The notes beneath the pieces were generated by a model. The model saw nothing but the letters and a program-made list of their open reading frames with translations, was not told the origin of the DNA and did not search any database. DNA of 64,000 nucleotides from Diplocarpon mali (lineage: Eukaryota; Ascomycota; Leotiomycetes; Helotiales; Drepanopezizaceae): contig JAENRP010000179.1 of NCBI GenBank assembly GCA_024741835.1, positions 22,745 through 86,744 of the forward strand. Reading direction: 5' to 3'. The translations under genes and the position numbers were made by a program. Shown here piece by piece: positions 32,286 to 43,600 of the stretch (the stretch's first letter is position 1; every line of letters begins with the position of its first letter).

Positions 32286-33663
32286 TTAGTCCCAGAAAAG
32301 AGCGCTGATGGATTCTCCGTGGTGGACACGACGGATTGCCTCAGCAAAAACTTGGCCAACATCTAGGACTTCCAACTTGGAACATAGACGGAGGTGCTGG
32401 TCCTGGGGCACACTGTTTGTTACAACAACCCTATCCAATGGGGATGCATTTATTCGGTCGATGGCATCTCCGCTGAATACACCATGAGTGAGAAGAGCGT
32501 AGACTTTAGTTGCGCCCTCCTTTTTCAAGAGCTTGGCAGCTCGTGTGATTGTGTTTGAAGTATCCGCCAAATCATCAACTAGAATTGTGATCCGGCCCTT
32601 GACATTTCCTACTAGCATCATGGTCGCATTTTGCCTGTCGGTGATACGAGTAGGTCGACGTTCCTGGGAGTATAAGTTTTTGTAAGTTGAAAATCTAGGA
32701 ATGTTTTACCTTGTGTATCAATGCAAATTCCACATTCAGATCGTCTGCAATTGCAGTTGCCCGCTTTGCTCCGCCAGCATCTGGACTAACAATAACCGCG
32801 TCTCTGAAGTTTGGGATTTGGGTCTGTATATACTTCTTCAATAACGATTTGCCATACAAGTTATCCACCGGAATGTCGAAGAATCCCTGGTATTGTGGGT
32901 CATGCAAGTCCATGGTGATGATGTGGTCCGCACCGGCACAAGTCAAAAGGTCCGCGACAAGTGTACCTGCCTGAGCAACCCACTGTTTGTATCCTGGCTT
33001 CGGCTGAAACATGTTCTTTGTCTCCTTAAGCATGGCTTGGTTCTCATAGTCGTGGGTTGTGAAAGCCGGAGCTGCGGAGCCGGAGCCGCCTCGATTACGG
33101 CCATTCAAAGAGGTAAGCGATTCGTTCGTGTCCGATCTCCGAGGGGGGGTAATTCCGTTCGTGTATGAGTGCCCGTTTTGTTGTTCGAGAGATGCCTTGC
33201 CCAGCTTCTTTTGAAGTCCTTCTATGCCATTGCCATTCGAGAGACCTTGAGTTTGAGGCTGTCCAGGGCCTGGCGTAGGAGGGCGGCTCTCGAAGGTAAA
33301 ATCGCCTCTATTTACGCCAGTAGGAGCTTTCGATAGAGGTGCACCGATCTTATTGTAGGGTAGGTCAGGCTGCCGAGAGTATGGGAACAAAGGCAAAACG
33401 GCTGTGACCTGTTTGGCGGATCCGGTCTTGCAAGCCGAAATCATAATGCAGAGGTCAATGAAATGATCATTAACATTGCCACCTCCTGATTGAATGATAT
33501 AGACATCCTTCCCTCGCACGGAATCCTGGATCTCCAAACGGCTTTCTCCGACTGAAAATTTATTGAGGATCCTATCACAAGGTGGTACACCAAGAAAATT
33601 GGAGATGGTCTCGACAAGTTGCGGATGTGAGTTTCCCCCAAGGACGACGATATTGCGGACCAT
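32286..33663 (-). CDS. PRS1: Ribose-phosphate pyrophosphokinase, Prs1-type with an internal insertion
   Basis: Two exons on the minus strand, 32710-33663 and 32286-32663, give 443 residues. The enzyme makes PRPP from ribose-5-phosphate and ATP, feeding purine, pyrimidine, His, Trp and NAD synthesis. N-terminal [17 protein letters not shown] and [20 protein letters not shown] are the ATP-side domain, and [13 protein letters not shown] continues it. The PRPP loop [19 protein letters not shown] is in the second exon. Between them lies an insertion of about 85-100 residues, rich in Pro/Gly/Asn/Ser, in the position of the non-homologous region of yeast Prs1. The Mg-site segment [20 protein letters not shown] is intact. 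The ATG at 33663 begins MVRNIVV, as in fungal orthologues; four upstream codons of the frame start only with TTG and were not used. Confidence 0.92.
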
Positions 33664-34431
33664 GATGAATTTCAAGGATCAGAAGTCGCAATATAGAATC
33701 AAGGTTGGAGGTGAGTATTGTCGGTGAAATGCGGGATTTCAGAATGTAGGCTGCTGTAACCGCGGCAAATGAAGAGTAGATGTCTTGATGGATAGATGAG
33801 CCTCGGCAGAGGAGATCAAGCCAAAACAATGCTGCTATAATGTGAGGAGCGAGCGGTGATAAGGCTGGAATTTGCAATCCATTTGGTATGGGCGATATAC
33901 ATGTCTTGGGGAAACCGTAACTCTGTCATGGAATACTTTTCGCAAGAGCTCGGGCCTTAGCCTACTAGTACCAAAGCAGTAGCGGGGTCTGCAAGGCTAG
34001 ACCCGGCTGATATCCGGTGTAAAGAGGAACCCTTGGGCTAGGAGGTAGGTAGCCTTGAGAGTCAAAGAGGTGCACAGTGAGCAACCTCAGAGCTTTATAC
34101 AACTACCAATAGGATAGATATACGCTTTCGTGCAATCCACCGCATACTGCGCCTGCCCCGCTCTTTTCAACCTCCAGTTTATCCCACAAACTATTCCACA
34201 AGTCTAGCCTCGCTTACCTGGTTACAAGGCTGCATAAAAATCCATCAGAATATGTGGAATGCGCTTCATTGGAACATCAACAGAGTCACCACTTTGAAGG
34301 TACGCTCTTATACATAACACCTGCAGAGCTGGCTGTCAGTAGATTCATCGGAGGTCTCGCGTAACAAGAAAACTCACATTTTTCATTGTCCACAAATACT
34401 AAGAACTGGTGCTGATAACCCCATAGCAAAC
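33664..34431. promoter_or_regulatory. Divergent intergenic region, PRS1 / RPC17
   Basis: Contains both promoters and leaders. No coding feature seen. Confidence 0.5.
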
Positions 34432-34975
34432 ATGAAGATTCTGGAAGCTCAATCAGCAACACTGACCAACTATGAGGTGTATACGCACTTGACAGAGCAA
34501 AGAACGCGGTATTCCAGGAAGGGGATCATAGGAAGACGGCCAGGAAACCTTGAGACAGTCGTGAAAGAGGTACAGTATCCTACAACTGCCACTTATGCCT
34601 GTTCCCTACAGTACTGACAAGGATTGCGCTTAGCTGCTCACCTACTTCAGCGAATCTCCTTCACCTCTCGCAGCAAAGCCTTTGACCTACAACGAGAGAA
34701 GTATCAGAAAATTGCTGGAGGGACTTCGTCGCTGGGATTTTACCAAGGGCGAGATCATCATGATCATGAATCTCAGACCGACTAAGCCAGAGAATCTGAA
34801 TACCATAGTTGAGGAACTGGTAGACAGATTCACAGACGAAGAGCAGTATGAAATTGTAAATATCATTACCAGGGTTCTGGGCAAGCCAGAGGGAGAGACA
34901 GAGAGGAAGGCTATGACGGATAACGTGAGACTTACAAGAAAAATCCAGGACGAGCAGACATCAGCAGATGTTTAA
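34432..34975 (+). CDS. RPC17: RNA polymerase III subunit Rpc17 (RPC9/CRCP)
   Basis: Two exons, 34432-34569 and 34634-34975, give 159 residues. Rpc17 forms the stalk of RNA polymerase III with Rpc25 and helps recruit TFIIIB. The start MKILEAQSATLTNYEVYTHL is highly characteristic, followed by RRPGNLETVVKE, LLTYFSESPSPLAAKPLTYN across the splice junction, and the HRDC-like helical end EIIMIMNLRPTKPENLNTIV and EELVDRF. The intron is phase 0 with a GTACAG donor. The C-terminal ~35 residues are charged. Confidence 0.92.
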
Positions 34976-37394
34976 CTGGGTACATAAAAACTACGATGGC
35001 GTTTTCGAAGAGCATCAGTAGGAGCTTGTACAAAGTGCTCAGCAGCTCCTGCTGTGTCTGATATCTACGCCTGTGGAGTTGCTTTTGTTTCTTGCATTTG
35101 CGCCCTGGTAGCCTCAGAGCTCACGCTATTAGATGCTGTCGGGCTGAAAAGCTAGCCAAGAACATCAAATCAATATGCCACTTTGGAAATTTCACAGATT
35201 ACGAGCACGCAAAGCTCTGCGTCTCTTCTGCCGTTATCTTTTCTTTCGTTCTTCCTACCTTCTGATGACGCTTGAACCAGTAGGGAGATCTGTCTCCTGT
35301 AAGATTCTTCTAATCACATTTCCCTATCTGCCATTTGAGCAAGTCACTCAAAAGCCTATTGCTGATTTCCAATTGCTTTAGTTTGCTTCCTTTGCAGGGC
35401 GTTTGTTCGGCAGTATTAGTTTATACCGCGATGGAAATATCCTACCAGATTATCAGCACTTTGCTATTTCATATTACTCAAACCGTTGACAATTCAAGAT
35501 CTTGTAGGGCCTCCCCAATTGCAGGCACTTTAAACCGTGGTGGGGAGAGCTCAATCAATAATCTTATACATGGAATTGACTTTAAAGTTCAGGTCTTATG
35601 ATTCAAACCATAACTGGAGCACAAAAATTATTGCATCATGGCTTTGCATACCCTTGTCGATCGATATGTTGTCTGTGTTTGCTTCACTCAATTTCTGAAT
35701 TCGGCTTCCAACCTTCATCCCAGGCGCCAGGATCCTGCATTAAGATTGTCCAATTGATTTTGGTACTACTGGCAAAATTTCTTGGTTTGCCATACGCGGC
35801 TTAAACCATAACTAGGTTGCAAGAATATCCTGCCCAGAATTTGCTATCCATTTCTAAGTTCAGCTCTTTCTCAAATTGTTAGTAAGTTCTGACTCCAGTT
35901 TTTAACAATGAAAGGCTCGAAAGATTTTCATTATTCGAAGCTTCCAGCCTCCAATTTTCAACCCATAAAGGTTGCTTAGTTGGGCCAAGAATCAGTTCAG
36001 AAAACCAACTAGCTCAATCAGTAGAGGTTGATGAATCCATAACCAGACGTTATTTATTTTCTTAACAAGAATATATGATTTTCCTGAATCACACTATAGC
36101 ATTCATACAAATCACCGTTTCTGTGTTTCAGGTTCCTATTTCCTCCATCCCTTACACCTGATATGAGCCTGCAAGATGATGTGCTAGAAAAAAATACCTC
36201 TCATGCTATAAGACGTGCGTACTTTTGGACCGGAGATCAGAGAATCCGGGCGGGATCAACAACAACCTTCAGACTTCGGGGTGGAAGAAGCATTGATTTT
36301 CCTTATCTCACACACGATTGCTTTAACCTGCTCTCTGGTTTCCATGCTCAAGCAAGCACTTACCCACGCATTTATATTAGCCGACAGCTGGCCTTGGCGT
36401 CAACAAACCGTCATTTAAGGCAAAACCAACTGGCACCCCAGGATTTAGATTTACCTAAACTCTTTATTTGAGACTGTCAATTTTTTCAAGTAAAATTCAA
36501 GATCACAGTCCACTGTAATTGTTTTACCAGACCCGTCTTAGTCCTCTGACCATACTTATGTAAGACTATACAAACTCCTGGGAGAACGCCAATGGTGGTC
36601 ACGTCTACAGCCTTGCAGCTCAACAACGACCCAATGGACAACGCACAGTCTCATCACGCATGAAAGTGTTTTTAAAGTCAAAATACACAAAGCGATCTTC
36701 GTACTTGTGGCATATCAACCCATCTTTGCAAGATGTTCCGACTAAACTTTACCTGGGTGATAGAAATCACATCCAATGGCGACCAGATATTTGCTAAAAG
36801 CCCCTACATCAGGTACTGGACCCTACAAGTGTCTTAAGACTGAAACCAGACTCCGAAACGAATTTGATACCCAAGTGCAATACGGCACAGCTTTCAGCTT
36901 ATAGCCTAGCAGGATAATTGTGGGGTAACGTTGTTTGGAAATCTGGTGAAGAAATTACCAGTTATTCTTGAATGCTTTTCGGGGCGTGTAGGATGGAAGA
37001 AAGAGGTGAAATGGTAGACCGGAACATCAGTGAAGGAGGTATCATGGCACTTGGACGAGGAGAAATGTAGAATCCAGTCAGGATATTTGCTATCGGTTAG
37101 AAAATCCAACTAGGCTATGAGCTCTGGGCATACTGTCCACCTTTTGATGTCACATTTCTCCTGCCCTCCCGATTTCTTTGGAAGGATTGGAGTAATGTAC
37201 GTTTTTGTGCAAGGAATCAAGCGAAACCCTCTCAAGAAATGACGCGCTGCAAAACCTGGTAGTAATTGAGGTTGATTTTTGATTTTAACAGTGCTGTACA
37301 CATTTTGGTATTCCCTAAAGCTCAGCGCCAGTAAATGCCCGGAGTTCCCAAATGTCAAAAATTTACCTCCCCGTGCGCCAACCATAATCCGTGC
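34976..37394. other. Gene-poor intergenic region
   Basis: About 2.4 kb with moderately AT-rich sequence. The largest open frames (plus 36163-36471, minus 37110-37385) have no recognised domain, signal peptide or splice partner. Their composition does not differ from the surroundings. Confidence 0.55.
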
Positions 37395-38785
37395 CTAATT
37401 TTCTGACGCCAAAATCATCTTCTCTCTCTCGTTTCGTCTCTTTTTGTATTGCTTTTTCGTATGCTTCCGCTCGTTTTCTTCCCTCTTCTTGATAGCCTTA
37501 AGCTCCTCGCTCTTTATTTCGCCGGCCTTCTTGACTACCTTCGGAATATGTCTGTGCCGGTTGATGCGTCGGATCTCAGGCATATGTGCATATCTCTCGA
37601 TTAGAGCCTTATTGTACTCCAGTGCTTGTCGTTGCTTAGCTGATTTGATACCTCCTCTCTCGGAAGCATTGGCCCGCCATAGTCGAATATTTCCGTCATC
37701 GGATCCAGATAAAATATACTTCGAGTCCGGAGTCCATTTACACGAGAAGACTCGCTGCATCCGCTTAGTGTGATAGATATCTCTAGAGTGGCCTTTCATC
37801 CTGCTCCATAATCTAACTGTTCTGTCGTAACTTGCCGAGACGAGTTCTTCGCCAGTCGGGCTAAACTCCACATCCATAACTGCCGCCACGTGATCCTTCA
37901 GGACGTTCAAAGCCCGATCCATCTTTCTCATATCGAAAATATATATATTGTGATCTTCACTTGCAATGGCAAAATTCATCGCCTCCATAGGATTCCACGA
38001 AATTGAATTTCCGGCAAATTTCAAGATAGTTCTGGCCAGAGGCATAGACGTCCGCAAATCGTACAGCACAATGGATCGGTCTGTCGCTGCGGATGCCAAG
38101 ATGGAAGTCTCGACGGGATTGAAGGAGACATTTGTGATAGTATCGGTACTTGTAGGCCATCGGAGCACCTCGGGAGTTGCTGTATATTTCTCTACATCAT
38201 AAACTGATATGATATCTGATGACACCGCAAAGGCGGCTTTTGATCGGTGATGTGAGATGCTCGTGAAGGCGCCTGTGCCAAGCCACGTTGTTGTTGGGGC
38301 ACAGTCCGATACTGTATCGTATGGGGACCAAAGCTTGACTGATCGATCGCTTGCGCAGGTCAAGAGCTTTTTGTCGTGAGTCCAGACCATTCCCTTGACA
38401 ATATTCTCGTGGGCACTTGTGTGCCACGTCTCATCCCGACTAGTCAGATCCCAAACTTTGATAACCCCATCACCACTCCCGCTGGCAAACCTTTCCAACG
38501 AGTTGGGGTCTTTTGCAAGCGTGTACACTCCATCGACATGACCCTTTCCAAGTTGTGCAATGAAAGGGGCAGCGAACATTCGCTCTAGTTTCGTTGCATT
38601 AAGGGCTCTGGTATACTCGCGGGATCGAGCAAATGGGTGGAGGGCAGGGTCGAGATTGCGAGGCTGTTTTTGCGCCGACGTCCCTGGAGTTTGCGCCGAG
38701 GAGGCGCTCCTACTCAAAGCTTTGATTTTCTAAAACTCGATCAGCTTGTAGCTCACAGATACCAGCCGGTAAATATACTGACCAT
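37395..38785 (-). CDS. SOF1: U3 snoRNP/SSU-processome WD40 protein Sof1 (DCAF13)
   Basis: Two exons on the minus strand. Exon 1 is only the ATG (38783-38785); exon 2 is 37395-38729, giving 445 residues. Sof1 works in the 90S pre-ribosome for 18S rRNA maturation. The conserved N-terminus MKIKALSRS is obtained only if ATG is spliced over a 53-base intron (GTCAGT donor, TTTTAG acceptor) to the codons for KIKALS. QPRNLDPALHPFARSREYTR and ALNATKLERMFAAPFIAQLG then precede the WD40 repeats (for example GSGDGVIKVWDL, CASDRSVKLW, SASYDRTVRLWSRM, SGSDDGNIRLW). The basic Sof1 C-terminus includes RHIPKVVKKAGEIKSEELKA and a Lys-rich end. It diverges from RPN6 with 189 bases between the starts. Confidence 0.95.
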
Positions 38786-38974
38786 TTTGTACCAACAAGA
38801 TTGCTGCCATGTTCTTGCAGAAGAGTGGAATAAGGGCTTCCAAAAATTAGCTTGGGGTCGGATGAACTTGCAGGGGCTAGCGATTAGCGCGCCGCGTTGG
38901 AAGCTTCCGCCTTGCGTCCCCAAGTTTGGAGCGCTCCCAACATAATCACCAAGTCATCTTTCTTACATTCCAAG
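38786..38974. promoter_or_regulatory. Bidirectional promoter, SOF1 / RPN6
   Basis: A 189-base divergent spacer that must hold both core promoters. Confidence 0.6.
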
Positions 38975-40359
38975 ATGGCCCCAGCAGAATCAGCGCGGAT
39001 ACAGGAGGCAAGGAAGGTGACGAAGACAAATCCAAGAGAGGCGGAAGCACAATACAAGGAGATCATCTCGAAGCCTCCCTCAGTAACATCAGACGCCGCA
39101 GTACGAGAATATGAGAGTGCATTGGTCAGTTTAGGAGAGTTATATCGGGACCAAAAGTGAGCAGGAGCATGGTGGTGTCGGAGGAAGTATTAATTGATAT
39201 TCTGCAGGAAATCAGATGAATTGGTAGATTTAATTACCAAAAGCCGGACAGTATTGTCCTCGTTCGCAAAGGCAAAGACAGCAAAGTTAGGTGAGCAGAG
39301 ATAGTCTGAGATGTAAGATCCAGATCCAAATACTGAAACTTCTGTCAAACAGTCCGGCAGCTTCTCGATCTCTTTAATGGCATTCCCGACACCACCGATA
39401 CTCAAATCTCCGTCACGAAATCGTGCATCGACTGGGCCACCTCAGAACGACGAGGCTTCCTCCGCCAAAACCTTGAAACCCGTCTCGTTGCGCTGTACAT
39501 GATCAAAGCTTCCTATTACGATGCCCTCACCCTCATAAACAGTCTGCTGAAAGAGCTTAAGCGCCTTGACGATAAGCTGGTCCTAGTTGAAGTTCAGCTC
39601 CTCGAATCCCGTGTCTACCATGCTCTGGGTAATGTAGCCAAGGGCCGTGCAGCCCTCACCAGCGCCAGAACATCCGCTGCTTCAGTCTACACGCCCCCTC
39701 TACTTCAAGCTGGTTTGGATATGCAGTCCGGCAAGCTGCATGCCGAGGACAAAGACTTCAACACCGCATTTTCCTACTTCATCGAGGCACTCGATGGCTA
39801 CCATACCCAAGACGAGCCTGAGAAGGCTACCGCCGCGCTGCAGTACATGTTGCTATGCAAAATAATGCTCAACCTGGCCGACGATGTCAACCAGCTCATG
39901 ACCAGCAAGCAAGCCGTTAAATACGCTGGCAAGAATCTCGAAGCGATGAAGGCCGTCGCACGTGCACACTCCAACCGTTCTCTCGAGGAGTACGAGAAAG
40001 CCCTTGGCGATTACAGGCATGAGCTTGGCAGCGATCCGTTTATCCGCAACCATCTACGCCGTCTCTACGATGCCATGTTAGAGCAGAACCTCATCAAGGT
40101 TATTGAGCCGTTCTCCCGCGTGGAAATTGACCATATCGCCAAGATGGTGGGACTGGACACGCAGCAGGTTGAGCGGAAGTTGAGCCAGATGATTCTCGAC
40201 AAGGTCATCATTGGGGTTCTGGACCAGGGCGCGGGATGTTTGATTATCTTCGATGAGACGGAGAGAGATGAGGGTTATGACAGTGCGTTGGCTACGATCG
40301 AGAAGCTGAGTAGTGTGGTGGATGTGTTGTATACCAACCAGGCTTCACAGCTTGAGTAG
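38975..40359 (+). CDS. RPN6: 26S proteasome lid subunit Rpn6 (PSMD11)
   Basis: Three exons, 38975-39156, 39208-39290 and 39353-40359, give 423 residues. Rpn6 clamps the 19S lid to the 20S core. The N-terminal helical repeats include EAEAQYKEIISKPP, SALVSLGELYRDQKK and AKTAKLVRQLLDLF, with both splice junctions preserving the frame. The middle region contains ETRLVALYMIKASYYDALTL and KDFNTAFSYFIEALDGYH. The C-terminal PCI domain includes LRRLYDAMLEQNLIKVIEPF and IAKMVGLDTQQVERKLSQMI. The ending IFDETERDEGYDSALATIEK is family-typical. Length matches the family (about 420-435). Confidence 0.96.
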
Positions 40360-40661
40360 AAGCGTGCAGGAGCCTCGACCGTGAGCCTGAAAATTCAAAT
40401 GCTGTGTATCATATAGGCGTAGATGAAGGTGCAATGGTAGTGGTATGACAAAATGGATGCAATGCGAGATTCGCGGTCACCTTGCATGTCACAATCGCCA
40501 GCAATTATTTACAACTCATAATATTCATATCCCTGTTCAATTATTATGATAAAAGAGATCTTGCTGACACCCCGCTACGTTACTTATCCAATAGTGAATG
40601 ATAACTTCACCATATTTAAAATCTGACACGTTTATCAATCCACCCTCTTGTCTTGTCTCGT
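40360..40661. other. Convergent intergenic spacer
   Basis: Between the 3' ends of RPN6 and the AT-hook protein gene; nothing coding seen. Confidence 0.5.
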
Positions 40662-43600
40662 TTAATTCATATGTTCGTAGTTTCCCTCCTTCCCACCACC
40701 AGCAAGGCCCAATGCTCGCTTTTCCTCCCCAACCAACAGTGCGAAAACCCGCATCGCAATAACGCTCTCCTGCCAGCCAGGCACACACCCACGAAACTCA
40801 TCGACCGCCTCCAAATGCCATTGCTCCAACCTCATCTTCTGATCGCCACTCGTCACATTCTTACCTAACAGTCTGCTAATCACTCTCGTCGAGTTTCGTC
40901 TAAGTCTTGCACTGTTCTCCTTCTCGTCGCTTAGTACAGGCAGTGTATTATTCTCGGGTTTCCAGGTCTGCAAAATAGTATCAAGTAGGCGCCAATGGTC
41001 TTTGGTCCAGGTTCGAGAAGAGAGGGCGACAGGGGGAGGAGAGGGAAGGGGCGAGGAGGACACAAACTTTACTCCTTTGCCTGGGCTGAGGTTCTTCGAG
41101 GTGGAACCGGAGTTGGCAGATGGTGTTTTGATAGGGGAGCGGAGGCATGATTTTGTTGGTGAGGCAATCGTTCCCGGTGTAGGGTTGTGAGAAACGACGT
41201 TGGCGGTTGTTTCTACACGGAGAGATTCTGTCCACTTCAGCGTGCGTGAATTGGTGGCGGCTTGGTTTTCCTTGTCAGATGATTTAGACAAAGCAGACTG
41301 TGGGCTGTGACCCAAAGGCGATAGGTGCGCCACAGGGGTTTGATAGCCCGAAAGTGTATTTTTTCGGCTGAGAGATGAAGCAGCAAGCGGTTTTGGGGCC
41401 GGAACAGATGATTTCGGGTCCGGGTACTTGATTGTCTGGTTTTCCTTGCCGGGTCTGTTGAAGAGGTTTGGAACAAGAGAGGCAGGCTTAGTAGGGGAGG
41501 ACAGAAATTCTGCTCTGGGCCGGGGGTTAAAGTTCATCTTTTGCGGGATAGGAGTATATCCAGTTGAATCTTTCAAGTTTGAGTCGGCTGGTACGACGGC
41601 AGCTGTCTCTCTATGAGTAATCGAAGACGAAGACTGGCTTGACCTCGCCGGCTTTTGAAGATAAGATACGTGTGAACTTGCCGAGAGTGTAGGAAGGCAT
41701 TCCAGAGGCGAGTTTGCGAGCAAAGCAGTAAGATCGAGATTTCCGCTATGCCGAAGACGAGGTTGGAATTTCACTTTCTGAGGTGTTCGATGTCCCGACA
41801 GATCGGCGTCGATATCATCACTGTCGCTTTGCAGCACCGCATTTGTGACTACCGCCTGTTGTAGGGCAACTTCTTTTGCAAACGGCTCAGCAATTGCATC
41901 TTTTGGTGCCGGTGGAGAAGAAGAAATCTGGGCCAGTTCGTCACTGTATACTAGTCTTTTGCTGTTTTGTCTCCACGGACTCGGAAGCTTGCTTCTCCTC
42001 GGTTTCTCGACAGCCTCTCGTGGCACGTCTTGATGAAGTTTGACTGCCGGTGATGATGAGTTCAGTGTCTCCAAAAGCAACCCAAAGTCCTCGTCTTCAT
42101 CGTGTGCTTTGGTGTCAGTCGAAGCCTCGCCGTCACCAGAGCCAATGACGGTGACCCTACTGCTGCTGGCATTTGAAGTTTGTTCGACAGCTGCAGCACG
42201 TTCGGCAGCCCATTCTTGCTCTGCCATGAGCCTGTTATCGTCTCGGCTTTTTGGAGATCGCTTGGTAATATTATTTGTGGAGGTATTTTTGGTGGGAAGG
42301 GTAATTTCTTTTTCGGCTTGCCAGCTCATAGCATCATCACTTAGGATAGAGCTGTCTTCCAATTTGTCATCTGCGAAACGTGGGTCGGAGTATGTTCGTT
42401 GTTCCGGGAGCCCAAGACTATACTGCTGCTTGTCTTCTGGGGATGGAGATCTCTGTTGCGTCAAAATACTGCTACGGAGCGGGTCCCCTTGATTTGACGA
42501 CGATGGGTGTGATAGCTGAGAAGTACTTTCTGAAATTTTGCCGCTGAGATCTAGTCTCAGAAGAGGGCCAGCAAGTCTGGGACATGTATGGGAGGGATAT
42601 GACTCTTTTGTAGCGCTCGAAGACAACCTTTTATCTGCAGTCGGACTCTTGAACGGGCTACCGAGACTTTGAGAGCTGCTTCTTGGTGATGAAGGTATAA
42701 TTATATCTTGAAGCATTTGGCCGGCACGAACGGTCGGAGACAACGTTGGACGCTGACTTTGCTCTAGCGGCGGGGCCAGCGATAGCGCTTCCCTTCCAAC
42801 TTGAATGGGAGGGGGAAGTGCTGGAGATGAGAAGATGATTGAGGGTGTCTGCGACAAATTTGGGTCTAATTGGCGATGCTGACGAAGATAAGCTGTGTAG
42901 GTATATCTTCGCGGTGCAGCGGATGGGGGAGACGAGGGCAAGTGCGAACTCATGATGGATGAGTCTTGAAGAACCTCCTGTGTCCTAACTTGTCTAGTCG
43001 ACTGGGAAGTTGAAGTTTTCTCATTCGATCTAGTATCGTGCTCATCATGCTCCTCGCCATAAGGGGATGGAGTCTCCTCAGGGGTCAGCAGCCGAGAGGG
43101 CGCTGGACTTGCTACGTAAGATGGTGATACACTCAGTCGCGGGGCGGGAACCTCAAATATTTCTGATGAACGGCTGCTGAGTGCTCTTGACGGGGTTTCT
43201 GCATCCAAGATAGCTGGAGGAATCGCCGAAAACGAATCTTCATAGTTGTTGTTCACTGCCAATTTTGCTGTTGAGGATTTCTTCTCCAGCTCTATTCGAT
43301 GTGGAGTTGCGGCTTGGAGAATCTCCGGCGCAATACTTGAGAAAGAGTCGTCAACACCAGCAGTTTTGGAAAGTAGTCTCGATACTTGATTTTTTCGAGC
43401 AGGGGTCGCAGCTTCGAGAATCTCAGGCGAGATGCTTGAGAACGAATCATCTTGCCGGGTATTTCGAATAGTGAGTAATCTTGGGTTCTGAGCCTCTTGG
43501 CTGTGTGTATAATTTTCAAGCACTTCGCCTGGGATACGTGAAGACGAATCTTCGTGAGCGTTCTCGTTTGCTTGGATAGAAAGAAACGACTTTTTTCTGA

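Noticed and set aside
33664..33675. Upstream start for PRS1 four codons earlier
   Set aside because: That codon is TTG; the ATG at 33663 matches the conserved N-terminus.
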